Counted from the first letter of the stretch, positions 20,153 to 30,755 are shown. The stretch: 64,000 nt of DNA from Gammaproteobacteria bacterium (GCA_026707735.1 JAPOWH010000019.1:124001-188000); one strand, 5' to 3'. Made by a program: numbers and translations. The notes: generated from the sequence alone by a model not told the origin.

Positions 20153-21255
20153 AATACTCCATCATTGCGGCATTGCTTGTGTGCCTAACGCTTGTTGGAT
20201 GCGCAGGGCAGTCCGATTCCGGGGCTGTCGTAGCCACCGAACCGCCCACGCAGCAAGCGTTCGACTGGAAGCTCATTACTACTTGGCCGAAGAATCTGCC
20301 TGCCATAGGCACGGCGCCAGAACGACTTGCCGTGTTGGTAGACGAAATGTCGAATGGGCGGTTGAAGATCAAAGTCTACGGCGCAGGCGAACTCGCGGGA
20401 GCCACTGAGGTATTCGATGCGGTTTCCCTAGGCACTGCCGAAATGGGGCATGGGGCTGCCTACTATTGGGTGGGGAAAGTGCCAGCTGCCGTTGCCTTCA
20501 CAACCTTGCCATTCGGAATGACGGCGCAGGAAATGAACGCCTGGCTACATTTTGGAGGCGGACTAGAACTGTGGAGAGAGCTGTACGAGCCGTTCAATTT
20601 GATCCCTATGGCTGCGGGGAACAGCGGAGTGCAGATGGCCGGTTGGTTCAACAAGGAGATCAACTCGCTTGACGATCTCAAAGGACTGAAAATGCGCATT
20701 CCGGGAATCGGCGCCGAAGTGATGAGAAGAGCGGGCGCCGCAGCCGTGTACTTGCCGGGAGGAGAGATCTTCACGTCGTTGCAGACGGGAGTAATTGATG
20801 CGACAGAATGGGTTGGACCGCTAAATGATCGCACCTTGGGATTGCACGAAGTTGCCAAGTACTACTACTACCCCGGTTGGCACGAGCCAAGCGCCACGAT
20901 CGAGCTGATCGTCAACAAGGAAGCCTACGACTCGCTTCCCCTCGACCTGCAGCGCATTGTCGAAGTGGCAGCGAGAGCAATCAATCAGGACATGCTGGAC
21001 GAATTCATGGCACAGAACTTCATTGCTCTCAAGGCCTTGCTGGAATCCAATGACGTGGAGCTTCGAAGGCTTCCCGACGATGTGATAGATAAGTTGCGAG
21101 AGCTTACCGAAGAGGTGCTTGCCGAAGTAGCAGCGGAAAGTCCAGAGGCGCAGCGCGTCTTTGAGTCGTACAAGAGCTTTCAAGAGGAAGTGCAAGCTTG
21201 GAGTGAAATCTCTGAGTATGCCTACTACAAGGCTCGGTACGAGTCAAACGAATAA
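20149..21255 (+). CDS. dctP: TRAP transporter substrate-binding lipoprotein (DctP family)
   Basis: The extracytoplasmic receptor of a TRAP transporter. The 368-residue product begins MKYSIIAALLVCLTLVGCAG: the lipobox LVGC predicts a lipid anchor, unusual for DctP proteins, which are mostly soluble. The DctP fold is seen from DWKLITTWPKNLP to EEVLAEV, with the ligand region AGNSGVQMAGWFN, MRIPGIGAEVMRRAG and DATEWVGPLNDRTLGLHEVAKYYYYPG. This pattern resembles the alpha-keto acid/mannitol-chloroaromatic subgroup, where ligands are bound via a cation. Its ATG overlaps the uvrD stop (ATGA at 20149-20152). The matching membrane subunits are on the opposite strand, converging toward it. Confidence 0.92.
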   Translation: MKYSIIAALLVCLTLVGCAGQSDSGAVVATEPPTQQAFDWKLITTWPKNLPAIGTAPERLAVLVDEMSNGRLKIKVYGAGELAGATEVFDAVSLGTAEMGHGAAYYWVGKVPAAVAFTTLPFGMTAQEMNAWLHFGGGLELWRELYEPFNLIPMAAGNSGVQMAGWFNKEINSLDDLKGLKMRIPGIGAEVMRRAGAAAVYLPGGEIFTSLQTGVIDATEWVGPLNDRTLGLHEVAKYYYYPGWHEPSATIELIVNKEAYDSLPLDLQRIVEVAARAINQDMLDEFMAQNFIALKALLESNDVELRRLPDDVIDKLRELTEEVLAEVAAESPEAQRVFESYKSFQEEVQAWSEISEYAYYKARYESNE

Positions 21256-21301
21256 ACGTTTTCCTTAGAACCTCTCTTCACGACGTAGTGAATCGAGCGC
21301 G

Positions 21302-22663
21302 TCAGAGAGCCGAAGGCAGCCACGTCGCCAACTGAGGGAAGGCGACCAACACGAGCAAAAGGAATAGCTGCAATCCGATGAAGGGCACGACTCCGCGGTA
21401 CATGTCGATAGTCTGAACCTCCGGCGGCGCCACACCTCGCAGATAGAACAGGGCGAATCCAAACGGCGGCGTGAGAAACGACGTCTGAAGATTCACCGCC
21501 ACCATCACCCCTAGCCAAACGGGATCAATACCCATTGCTAGCAGAATGGGCCCGACAATTGGCAACACCACATACGTGATTTCTATGAAATCCAGCACAA
21601 ATCCCAGCAGGAAGATTGTGACCATGACGATAGCCATGGCCGACGCCGCTCCACCTGGAAGACTGGTGAAGAACGCGTGAACCAAATCGTCTCCGCCATA
21701 GCCTCGGAATACGAGCGAGAAGATCGACGCCCCAATGAGAATGAAGAAAACCATTGCCGTCGTTTTGATGGTCGACAGCACGATTTCGTTCAGGATTTTC
21801 AAATTCAGTGCGCCATAGACGATTGACATTGCTAGAGCGCCGAGGGCTCCCACAGCTGAAGCTTCGGTAGGGGTTGCGACGCCAGCGAGGATCGTTCCCA
21901 GCACGGCGACGATCAGCACTATGGGCGGCACCAGACTTGCAAGAAGCTTTCCGAGTTCGAGCTTTTCCTCGTCCTTGGAAGGTGGGGCGCACTCCGGCTG
22001 AAGCCACGCTCGAACTAGCACGTAGGCGCCGTAGAGTGCCACTAGCAACAACCCGGGGATTAGTGCTCCCGCAAAGAGGTCTCCTACAGAAACGGTCTTC
22101 GGGGCAAAGACACCTTGAGTGAGTTGCGCCTGCTGGTAGGCGTTCCCCAGCACGTGGCCGACTAGCACCAGCGCAATCGAAGGCGGAATGATCTGGCCCA
22201 GCGTCCCAGTAGCCGAGATGGTGCCGGTTGCAAAGCCGTGGTTGTAGCCCTGCTTGATCATAACCGGCAGCGAGAGCAGACCTATAGTGACTACGGTTGC
22301 CCCGACAATTCCGGTACTTGCTGCCATCAACATGCCCACCAGCACCACTGCAAGTCCCAACCCGCCCCGCATGCGACCAACAAGCTGCGACATTGAACTA
22401 AGCAACGACCTTGCTATGTTGGTGCGTTCAAGCGTAACCCCCATCAATATGAATAGGGGCACTGCCATCAAAGTCTGATTGGTCATTAGCGAATAGAGCC
22501 GATTGGGCAGGAATCCCAAGTCTTTCGCGTCGAAGATGCCAAGAGCGATGCCCACTAGCGCGAAAATCAGACCAACCCCCGCGAGGGTCGCTCCAACCGA
22601 GTAACCCGATAGAAGTACAAGGAACAACGCCGCAAACATCAGCAGCGGTATGAATTCAATCAT
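21302..22663 (-). CDS. dctM: TRAP transporter large permease subunit
   Basis: DctM is the large membrane subunit (ion-transporter fold) of TRAP uptake systems. The 453-residue protein is almost wholly hydrophobic with about 12 membrane helices. It carries the family stretches FILMGVTLERTNIARSLL, GTISATGTLGQIIPPSIALVL and ATPTEASAVGALGAL. It overlaps dctQ by 4 bases and ends 46 bases from the stop of the convergent dctP gene. The three proteins together should form one sodium- or proton-driven carboxylate importer. Confidence 0.95.
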   Translation of the reverse strand: MIEFIPLLMFAALFLVLLSGYSVGATLAGVGLIFALVGIALGIFDAKDLGFLPNRLYSLMTNQTLMAVPLFILMGVTLERTNIARSLLSSMSQLVGRMRGGLGLAVVLVGMLMAASTGIVGATVVTIGLLSLPVMIKQGYNHGFATGTISATGTLGQIIPPSIALVLVGHVLGNAYQQAQLTQGVFAPKTVSVGDLFAGALIPGLLLVALYGAYVLVRAWLQPECAPPSKDEEKLELGKLLASLVPPIVLIVAVLGTILAGVATPTEASAVGALGALAMSIVYGALNLKILNEIVLSTIKTTAMVFFILIGASIFSLVFRGYGGDDLVHAFFTSLPGGAASAMAIVMVTIFLLGFVLDFIEITYVVLPIVGPILLAMGIDPVWLGVMVAVNLQTSFLTPPFGFALFYLRGVAPPEVQTIDMYRGVVPFIGLQLFLLLVLVAFPQLATWLPSAL

Positions 22664-23148
22664 GCTCGGCGTATGTCTTGTATGCAGCGCACAATTTCGA
22701 CCGCGGATTGAAGAAGAAGCAGTATTGCGGCCGTCGGAATGACTGTCTTGAGCAGGTAGACCGCAGGAATTCCGCCCACCTCTTGAGAGCCTTCCAGAAT
22801 GCGCCAGGAAGCCGCCACATAGTCGAAGCTGTAGGCGACGATCACTAGAGACATGGGTACCAGAAAAGCTAGATGTCCAATCAAGTTGACAAGGGCTTTG
22901 CGACGTGGAGGAAACCGACTGTAAAGCAAGTCGACACGAACATGCGCGTCATGCTTCATCGCGTAGGACAAACCAATCATGAATAGGAGAGCGTGCATGT
23001 AGACGACGGCTTCCTGCAGGTAGATGGCGTCCATCTGGAAGACGTAGCGCCGTACCACAACGAAAACCATGCAAATGGTCATAGCCAGGACCAGCCAGGC
23101 CACACAGCGCCCAGTCCATTCAACAATGAGTTGTAGCAGGCGTTTCAT
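22660..23148 (-). CDS. dctQ: TRAP transporter small permease subunit
   Basis: DctQ is the small membrane subunit of TRAP transporters. The 162-residue protein has four membrane helices and the typical centre DAIYLQEAVVYMHALLFMIGLSYAMKHDAHVRVDLLY. It overlaps both neighbours by 4 bases: its start overlaps the ubiA stop and its stop overlaps the dctM start. It is therefore translated in series with ubiA and dctM. Confidence 0.93.
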   Translation of the reverse strand: MKRLLQLIVEWTGRCVAWLVLAMTICMVFVVVRRYVFQMDAIYLQEAVVYMHALLFMIGLSYAMKHDAHVRVDLLYSRFPPRRKALVNLIGHLAFLVPMSLVIVAYSFDYVAASWRILEGSQEVGGIPAVYLLKTVIPTAAILLLLQSAVEIVRCIQDIRRA

Positions 23149-24089
23149 TGCGGCATGCTGGAGGTAAGAAAGCTCAAAGCCATGCCCGCGAAGAGGAAGA
23201 ATCCGACGACTGTGTTGTTTTTAAAGGCACGAAAGCAGGCATCTCTCTCTCGATTTCGGGTCAAGAAGGCTTGATAGCCAAATAAGCCTCCGATGATCGC
23301 GACGCTTGCCAAGTATGGGTAATTGAGATTAGCCATCAAGGCAAGAATGAGAAGTGCGGCAAGCACAACTAACTGAAGTGCTGCGATCACGTAAACATCA
23401 AGCTTTCCTAGAAGGATTGCCGTTGACTTTATGCCGATCCGTACATCGTCCTCTCGATCCACCATGGCGTATTGGGTGTCGTACGCAACGATCCAGCTGA
23501 AGCTTGCCCAGAACAACAGCCAAATCTCCATTGAAATTGTCTCGGTCACTGCCGTGCTCGCCATCGGGATTCCCCAGCTGAACGCAATTCCCAATCCAAG
23601 TTGAGGCAAGTGGGTGAAACGTTTCATGAACGGATAGACTACGGCCACGAGCAGTCCCACCAGCGCCATCCATCGCGTGATCGGATTGAGCGTGAACACT
23701 ATAGCCAGTCCAATGGCCAACAAGATTGCGAGACATATGAGCGCTTGCACCACATTGAGTCTCCCATCTGCCAGTGGGCGCGTGCGCGTGCGAGCGACAT
23801 GGGGGTCCAAATCGCGGTCGGCAATGTCATTGACAACACATCCGGCTGCGCGCATGACAAAGCACCCAAGAGTGAATGCGATGAGGATTCCTATGGGAGG
23901 AAGGCCTCCGGATGCTAGCCAAAGAGCTGCCAAAGTGGGCCAAAGCAATAGGAACGTGCCAACCGGACGGTCGAGCCGCATTAATTCCCAGTAAGGTCGA
24001 AGATGATGCAGCACGGTGGAATCCCTATTCGACGCGTGGACGGACGAACCTAGCCCATTGTATTGGGACTTGTGCCCCTGACTATCCAT
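23145..24089 (-). CDS. ubiA: 4-hydroxybenzoate polyprenyltransferase
   Basis: UbiA attaches the polyprenyl tail to 4-hydroxybenzoate in ubiquinone synthesis, in the inner membrane. The 314-residue protein has both aspartate-rich motifs that hold Mg-diphosphate: NDIADRDLD (about 107-115) and YDTQYAMVDREDD (about 200-212), set among about eight membrane helices. The N-terminal 25 residues are longer than in E. coli, but GGAG lies 4 bases before the ATG at 24089. It is unusual that ubiA overlaps TRAP transporter genes; ubiC is not seen nearby. Confidence 0.95.
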   Translation of the reverse strand: MDSQGHKSQYNGLGSSVHASNRDSTVLHHLRPYWELMRLDRPVGTFLLLWPTLAALWLASGGLPPIGILIAFTLGCFVMRAAGCVVNDIADRDLDPHVARTRTRPLADGRLNVVQALICLAILLAIGLAIVFTLNPITRWMALVGLLVAVVYPFMKRFTHLPQLGLGIAFSWGIPMASTAVTETISMEIWLLFWASFSWIVAYDTQYAMVDREDDVRIGIKSTAILLGKLDVYVIAALQLVVLAALLILALMANLNYPYLASVAIIGGLFGYQAFLTRNRERDACFRAFKNNTVVGFFLFAGMALSFLTSSMPQ

Positions 24090-24120
24090 GGATCTCCACA
24101 GCTAGCGTTGCCGTTCAACG

Positions 24121-24147
24121 GAGTTACCGGCGTCAACACTTCTCGCC
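24121..24147. repeat. Dispersed 27-bp repeat, copy 1
   Basis: This segment in the 479-base gap 24090-24568 matches 33367-33393 at 24 of 27 positions on the same strand. Both copies are intergenic. The role is unknown. Apart from this and the hairpin at 24486-24509 I see nothing in the gap. Confidence 0.4.
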
Positions 24148-24485
24148 GATCGCATGCCGACATTCAATTGCCCTTAATGCAAAATGAGCCTGCGAGTACT
24201 CGGGACCAGTAGGCGTGATTTGGTCCCAAAGTGTGGTGTACAAAATGCGTTTGAAATAGCACGAGGCGAACAGAAAGGGCAAGCACACTTCACGCCTGAT
24301 TTTGAAAACTTTAGCTAGGAATTGTTGTCACTCTTGAACTGCACTTGTATCGACTTTGGAGCCTGCGGAGAGCGTACCGGGGCGCATGTCCATTTGGACT
24401 TCTTTCAACAAACGGTTACCTAGAGCGCTGTCTGTCAATGGTGCGACGCACGATTTGTTTCACGATCTTGTAAGTTCTCACACGA

Positions 24486-24509
24486 AATGTGCCCCTTCCG
24501 GGGCACATT
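24486..24509 (-). terminator. Hairpin after the TonB receptor gene, probable terminator
   Basis: AATGTGCCCC and GGGGCACATT form a perfect 10-bp stem around a 4-base loop. On the minus strand it lies about 60 bases after the receptor stop codon. The following T-stretch is short (ATTTCG), so termination may be partial. Confidence 0.6.
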
Positions 24510-24568
24510 CCTTTGTGCTTCGCACGGATGAACCTCACTGGCCCATCCGGCTAGAGGGGAGGAACTTG

Positions 24569-27500
24569 CTACATCGAGTAGCGAAGACCGAGCGACAACA
24601 CCTGGCCTCGCGCATTCCATCGCGACGCATCGTAGGGAATACCGTTGCGAATGGTTAGAGGAGCACCACGGTCGAACAGGTTTAATGCGCCAAACCGCAA
24701 TTCCAGTCTCTCGTCGAATTGATACGTAGCGGTGGCATCGACTACGGTAAGCGATGCTACAGGTATCTCCAGATGCGCACCCGGAGAATTGTAAGGATCA
24801 AATTGAGCGCATCGTCCGACGTCATACCGCTTCTGTGAGAAGCTGCAGAAGTGAGCCCTGTCGTTTAGATAGCCGGGCGTGTACCGCGCTATCATGCTCG
24901 CGCTCAGCTTATTGCGATCCCAAAACAACTGTAATGTGGTCCTGTAGCGATCAGGGGTTGTAATGGTTCCCACCTTGTCGTATACAAGACCTTTAAACGG
25001 CTCGTCGTAGTTTTCCAGGATGCGATTGTGATGCAACTTGGCTTCGAATCTTCCGATGAGTGGTGTGCTGAAGGCATATGCGATATGTACGTCCAATGAT
25101 CTGTGCTTGCGAATCTCTGCGTTGAAGTAGTCGTAGTTCAGAGATATCAGGTCACCGCGTTCGTCGCGCACACCTAGTGGATTGTCGGGGTGAAGGGCTT
25201 GGGGCTCGTCTCGAAAATCTCGCGTGTGTAGAATCCGACCTTCGAAACTTGTATTGATCCATGCCACCTGAACCTCAAGTCCGTCTAGGAAATTGGGCGT
25301 CCAAAGGACCCTAGCGGATTGGTTTTCGGAAACTGAAGCGACGAGATTTGGATTGGCGCGATAGTACGTGTAAGGGATGACACTGTGGGTCGTCGGGCCG
25401 TCTGGATCGAATATGTCTTCGACGTTGTACGTACGCCACCGAAACGGGACTCTCGTATCGTACAGTTGCGAAACCAAGGGCTGCTGAATGTTGCGGGACA
25501 TGTTGATCGATATCCGCACATCCTCCGTCGGCAAGTAAACCACCCCAATGTTAGGGGCATTGTCGGCCTGTTTGTATTGAACAAGTTCCGCACCCTCGAT
25601 TGGAACGTACGAAAGGCTAATGCCAAGCTCCTGGACCCAGTCCAATACAGCCGGGCTCCACACCTCTGTTTCAACGTTTCTGTAGTCAGAGGTGTAAGCA
25701 CGACCTATCGAGCCCCACGTGGAGTCGATCGTTCGCATATTCTTCAGCGTGAGGTGCAACGATCTGCCCCACCATCCCGCGTGCTCTTCCGACATTAAGG
25801 GAATCCAAAACTCCCAGAATATGGTTTCGTTGCGATAAACCGGTTCAAGGGTGCCGGTCCACACCAAGTTATAGTCGAACTCGTACTTCGACAGACCAAG
25901 ATTGGCAAGGTACCGGGTCTGGTATCTGCGCGCTGTACGTGAAGCACCCGCCACATAGCTGATTTCGTCGCCTCGAAAATTCCACAGGAAACCCTTGACT
26001 GTCACACGTCCCGTTGTGGTCTTATTGAATCCGATTCGTCGTGTAGTCTCGCCGAGGAAGTGTTCGAAATCCTCGCCTTGCTTACTGCCGTTTCCGAAGA
26101 AATTGAACGCCACTTCAGGATCGGAACTCGACAACCGTCTGTAATACTCGTCCGTACCCGGGGAGTGGCGCTCGCGTGCTCGTGGCACCCCGAAGGAGAT
26201 ACTGTTTGTTGTCGAACGGGACTCAGTTAGCTCGACTTCAAGAGTGTTTCTCTCCATAAATGTCCATTCGCCGCCGATGGTCGCGGAAGTGTTTCGGTTG
26301 ATGATCTCCGAGAACGGAACGGGAAGCAGCCCGTTACTTTGCTCTAGTACGGGAACATAGTTAACGTACATTGGCTCGCCAAAGGGGTTGTAGGCGTTTG
26401 TGGCCGGAACCACTACGGTCATGGACGGAGTCCTCTGTTTCCGATAGGAGTAGCCTTCAGAGTGCAGGGCGTCTAAGAACAGCTTGACACTACTGAACGG
26501 CGCATGCTGTAAATTGAGAACCACTGCCTCTCGTCCAGAATGTGCACCGTTTTCGTGCGCAATGACATCGTGAGGTTCAATGTGGTCGGTCGAATAGCGG
26601 TCGCCCTTCCGAAAATCTTCCTTTGTCGCGCCAACACCGCTATGATCGGCGGGCAACTGGTACGTATATAGCTTTTCGGGATCGCTGTCCCTGGTACCGT
26701 CGATGTAGTAGTTGTTGTAGTAGGCTCCAGGACGTACCGAACTTCCATTCCAATGAGCGACGATGCCCGGTTGGCCTACATTGAAGTTTCGGTAGTCGAA
26801 CGCAGGACCCATGAGCTCTCTATAGTCTCGGCTCGTCCAGCCAATCTTCGAGTTGATGATGGGTTCTTGCTCGTCCTTGGACACCGTCAGGGTTCCTGTG
26901 CCGCCTCGCCAGCCCATGCCAAACGTTGCGCTGCCCGTTAAGTTGTCGCTTCCAGTCGAACTCATCTCCTGCCGTAGGTCGATGTTTAATCCCCGATAAT
27001 TTTTTTTCGTTATGAAATTTATGACGCCCGCTATAGCGTCTGCTCCATAGACAGCCGACCCGCCGTCGAGCTGAATATCAACGCGTTCGATAGCATGCAT
27101 CGGTATGCCCAATAGGTTGACAATGTCCCTCTCCGAACCTCCGTATCCAGCAACGCGGCGGCCGTTGAGGAGCACTAGCGTGTTGGATGAACCAAGTCCT
27201 TGCAGGTTAGCGGTGGCCAAGTCAAACGCATCCCAGATGTACCCGGAGTCACCTCTAAGCTCATCGCCTGTCTCGACGACGGAGGAGGTTTGTGGGTTCG
27301 TCGAATTGAATTGCCATGGAACCGTTCGGAGGAATTCGTCCAACGTAGACGCACCCGTCATAGCAATGTCCTCTTCCGAGTAGCTATGAACTAGCGCTGT
27401 GGAGTCTCCCGTGGGAAGTCTAGTGCCGGTTGTGACAATCTCTCCCATCTCCTGATCCGCATCTGTAATCTCTGTGGCCACTTCATCCTCTTCGGAATCC

Positions 27501-27685
27501 GCGGCGTCCTTTGATTCTTCGACGACGCCTTCGTCCTGTTGCGCGTCGTCTTTGTCGCTGGCTTCTTCGTCTTGGGTCGCTAAGGTACCCGTGGCCACAA
27601 CAAGCCCAAACGCCACCAGTATCAATCGTATGCTAGTTCCCGGAAGCCGAAGACGCTCGTTGGAATTGTCAGATCTAAGTTGCAC
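24569..27685 (-). CDS. TonB-dependent outer-membrane receptor
   Basis: A large (1038-residue) TonB-dependent receptor that takes up an unknown ligand through the outer membrane. After a signal peptide (SIRLILVAFGLVVATGTLATQ) comes an acidic low-complexity stretch of about 50 residues, then the plug domain with IVTTGTRLPTG, NTLVLLNGRRVAGYG and DGGSAVYGADAIAGVINFITKK. A long beta-barrel ends in GLRYSM. The GTG at 27685 is chosen because GGGGAGGAAC lies 6 bases upstream, while the ATG at 27703 has no such site. There is no STN domain. No transporter or regulator is adjacent, so the ligand cannot be guessed. Confidence 0.93.
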   Translation of the reverse strand: MQLRSDNSNERLRLPGTSIRLILVAFGLVVATGTLATQDEEASDKDDAQQDEGVVEESKDAADSEEDEVATEITDADQEMGEIVTTGTRLPTGDSTALVHSYSEEDIAMTGASTLDEFLRTVPWQFNSTNPQTSSVVETGDELRGDSGYIWDAFDLATANLQGLGSSNTLVLLNGRRVAGYGGSERDIVNLLGIPMHAIERVDIQLDGGSAVYGADAIAGVINFITKKNYRGLNIDLRQEMSSTGSDNLTGSATFGMGWRGGTGTLTVSKDEQEPIINSKIGWTSRDYRELMGPAFDYRNFNVGQPGIVAHWNGSSVRPGAYYNNYYIDGTRDSDPEKLYTYQLPADHSGVGATKEDFRKGDRYSTDHIEPHDVIAHENGAHSGREAVVLNLQHAPFSSVKLFLDALHSEGYSYRKQRTPSMTVVVPATNAYNPFGEPMYVNYVPVLEQSNGLLPVPFSEIINRNTSATIGGEWTFMERNTLEVELTESRSTTNSISFGVPRARERHSPGTDEYYRRLSSSDPEVAFNFFGNGSKQGEDFEHFLGETTRRIGFNKTTTGRVTVKGFLWNFRGDEISYVAGASRTARRYQTRYLANLGLSKYEFDYNLVWTGTLEPVYRNETIFWEFWIPLMSEEHAGWWGRSLHLTLKNMRTIDSTWGSIGRAYTSDYRNVETEVWSPAVLDWVQELGISLSYVPIEGAELVQYKQADNAPNIGVVYLPTEDVRISINMSRNIQQPLVSQLYDTRVPFRWRTYNVEDIFDPDGPTTHSVIPYTYYRANPNLVASVSENQSARVLWTPNFLDGLEVQVAWINTSFEGRILHTRDFRDEPQALHPDNPLGVRDERGDLISLNYDYFNAEIRKHRSLDVHIAYAFSTPLIGRFEAKLHHNRILENYDEPFKGLVYDKVGTITTPDRYRTTLQLFWDRNKLSASMIARYTPGYLNDRAHFCSFSQKRYDVGRCAQFDPYNSPGAHLEIPVASLTVVDATATYQFDERLELRFGALNLFDRGAPLTIRNGIPYDASRWNARGQVLSLGLRYSM

Positions 27686-27703
27686 TGCAATGTTCCTCCC
27701 CAT

Positions 27704-28841
27704 AGTTCACGATCAGTTGTCCAGGCTCGTCTATATGGCTTCCACCGAAAAACAGCCCCTCAAACTGGTCAATTGAAAAGTTACATTGGATTATACACTA
27801 GGTTTTGCGAGTCGGAATACACATAATTTAAAAGAAAGAGTAGTTAATCCACGTACCTCAAGAAAAGAATTATCGATGTCGAGAATCAGGGAATTTTTGG
27901 ATACGTGCAATCACAAACTTGTCGCCAGCCGAGTCAAATCGAAGTCTCTCTCAAAGACGACGAGAGTTGGTGTGTTGTTGCCCATTGATTCAGTTGCGAA
28001 GTGCACGCTGATTGCACCCAAGGCATGTTTGCAGAAACTCGAACAACGCCATCTAGGGAACCCCTAGCACCCCTGGGTAAGTGATTCGATCACACCCATT
28101 TTGTACACACGTAGAATACAATAATGAGAATCCCCGTGTCTGTAAAGTGGATTCCATTGTTCTGCGATACAGCGTATAATCCGGACTACACCTTAAGAGA
28201 TACTTGGGCGCTGGAGGATCGGCAGCAAATATCGTTGTAGGCGATTGTATGTTTGCTCCTGTCGGGGGCGACAACCTTGCGACAATCTGATGCTGCAAGA
28301 GCGACTTAGGAGTGCCGCTATATATAGCCATCATCGCGATAGATCGAAGGGGAAGACTTCAATTGGGCGGGAGGAGTACCTGAGCCTCAATAGTTGGATA
28401 CGCCATCACGGAAGGCTTCCCGTAGCAATGAGTTTGAGCTTTGCGATTGGGCGGCGCGATCATTTTGTCTCACCTATTTCAGTCCGCGCACTGTCAATCC
28501 ATGGCTAAATCCATACATCTGAAAATCTCACTTCCTGTCGAGTCATCACGCGTTCCGATTGAATCCTATCCTTGCGCCACAGCTACTGCAACCGAAAGTG
28601 GAATTGGTTTATTTCGCTCAAATCCGGTTTACCGCTACCACACTGTGAACTGACGCTCTTCGTATGGACCTTATAAGAAAACTCAGAGAACGAGAGCATG
28701 TCAGACCGGCTGACGTGAACACGGTTCGGCGACGAATGCGAGTGTTCTGAGCCGTGGTCCGACTCAAGAAACAGTACAAAATTTCACACCGAAGAGCATC
28801 GTATATATGCTAAATTTCGATTGTTACAAACGGAATAAAGC
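27704..28841. other. Gene-free 1.1 kb stretch
   Basis: Open frames here are short, mutually overlapping, lack ribosome-binding sites and resemble no family I know. A TATAAT on the minus strand (27795-27790) could serve the TonB receptor, with a leader of about 100 bases, but no -35 is seen. No tRNA-like T-loop motif was found. I see no other clear structure. Confidence 0.4.
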
Positions 28842-29735
28842 TTGAACATCACTGACTTAATCGCGAACGGCTGGAGTTATCACGAAACTGAGAGCGAACG
28901 CTTGGCTGAAGAGCTCGAGAACACGAGCATTGCCCGAATGTCAGTCAAGGATGTTGCTCAATGTCTACAACTATCCAACCATACGATTGGCGAACATCTT
29001 GGGGACTGGTCACGAGCTAGAAAGTTCCTTCAATCAGTACTAGACGCGAACCCTTCTTCGTCTAAGCTCTCGAACGTTGCTTGCTATCGATACGTCGCGG
29101 ATTACATGGATGCGGACCACTTCGCGGCGATACGTGCAGAAATGGATGCATTGAGCGTATCTGAACATGTGCTTGGAACTTACTTGGTATTGAAGTCGAT
29201 GCTTGCAACCGCATTGGTCGGCAGTGGATTGTGGGACAAAGGGTTCGAAATTCTCAACACCCTGAACAAAATGGCTTCCACGAGTGAGTTGCCAAAGTCG
29301 ACAATTCGTTCTCTTGCTATCACCAACAACAATGTCGCGAACGATTGTTTGGCCGCGGATTCACTGAGCCCGTCGGAGGGAAGAGCACTGTTGCATTGTG
29401 CTAATGCAGCTCTTCAATTTTGGAAGATGTGCGGTACTTGGGTGAATGAAGAGCGCGCTCTCTACCTCTTGTCGTTAGTATTTGCCAGCACTGATGCAAT
29501 GGATCAGTCATTGACCCACGCGAAAGCCGCCTTGAGAGTGATCCAATCAAATGGCGATCAGCCAGTCGACGAAGCATTCATAAGACTTGCCGCTGCCAAG
29601 GCGTATCACGGATTGGCTGACCCAGAGAGCGCGTTTAGCGAGTTAGAGCAGTCGGACAAAATCGCCGAAGGGTGGTGCGACGATGCCCTCACAGAAGAGT
29701 ATCAGTCTCTACGATCCAAACTTGCCTTTGTCTAG
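28842..29735 (+). CDS. Hypothetical protein, all-helical, TPR-like
   Basis: I cannot assign a family. The 297-residue product is predicted helical throughout and looks like a repeat of helix pairs, for example LVGSGLWDKGFEILNTLNKMA, ALQFWKMCGTWVNEERALYLLS and SLTHAKAALRVIQSNGDQ, which resembles degenerate TPR units. There is no signal peptide or membrane segment, so it is likely cytoplasmic. The TTG start is supported by GGA 8 bases upstream. It stands alone between two gene-poor stretches. Confidence 0.6.
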   Translation: MNITDLIANGWSYHETESERLAEELENTSIARMSVKDVAQCLQLSNHTIGEHLGDWSRARKFLQSVLDANPSSSKLSNVACYRYVADYMDADHFAAIRAEMDALSVSEHVLGTYLVLKSMLATALVGSGLWDKGFEILNTLNKMASTSELPKSTIRSLAITNNNVANDCLAADSLSPSEGRALLHCANAALQFWKMCGTWVNEERALYLLSLVFASTDAMDQSLTHAKAALRVIQSNGDQPVDEAFIRLAAAKAYHGLADPESAFSELEQSDKIAEGWCDDALTEEYQSLRSKLAFV

Positions 29736-30755
29736 TCGAGAGTGGACGACGTCATGGTGTCGTCCGGCGACAGCGAAGTCTCGGAGACTCTGAGTGCTCT
29801 AACGGAAAAACCAATTCCTTGCGCAATAATCTCTTCGATAATGCTCAGTTGTCCCGATAGCGCGAGAGAAACGGTGTAACGACAGTTTCCCGATCCGTGG
29901 ACGGCACCACTACTTCTCCCTTTGCGTGTATCTATCTCAGTCTCATCCGGGGTTTGGCATTGATCGTACCCATTGGGCGATCCACCGTGTCAAAAGGCCG
30001 GTCCTCAAATCTGCCTGAGATCTTGGATTGCAGGAACCGATGCGTAGATAGTCAGATTTCCAAACGCTATTCAAGCGTCCGGTTAGCAACTCGTTGCTTG
30101 AGGGGCGAACCCACACTTGCAGCCGGAACTCGCAAGATACCTGACTGTCTGGGGGCACCTGGCGAGGACGCAACCCATTCTTGGAGGTTTGTCAATCACA
30201 CCTGATCGCGCACTACGGTGTCCGGTAGTAGGAAGTTGTTGCATTGTGAAAAAGCGTGTCCTGTTCGGTGCACAATGCAGGTTCCCTGTAAGGCTATCTA
30301 CATCGTATTGGTCAGACCGCGCATTGCGCAACTTTCAACATGTAGAACTGAACTCCGTCGATAGAGCGGACACCCTAAGACCACTTGATCGAAGTCGTGG
30401 GTTTGCTTGAGAATCTTCCGGGCCAAACTCAGCAAGTCGACCCAAAATTCTGGCATTCATTGCAAACCTCACATACGCGAAGGATGAGCAACGAATGCAG
30501 TGTGCTTTATGAATTCACAACAATGTAGCGGATTTTGCGCCAAATCGACCGCGCTGAAGATACTCCCTTAGGAAAGAATTGCTGAAACTACTCGCATCGC
30601 GCATTCAATTGGGACTTGTAACTTTGCTATTCTTTATGTGCAAACATTACACCTGTACCAAGTCGGGTCACCCGCTTCATGCAATAGCCTCAGGGTAAAA
30701 GAGCGGGAACGTCGTCAATCAGATGTGATGTTTGCAATGGCCCGACACCCATGGT

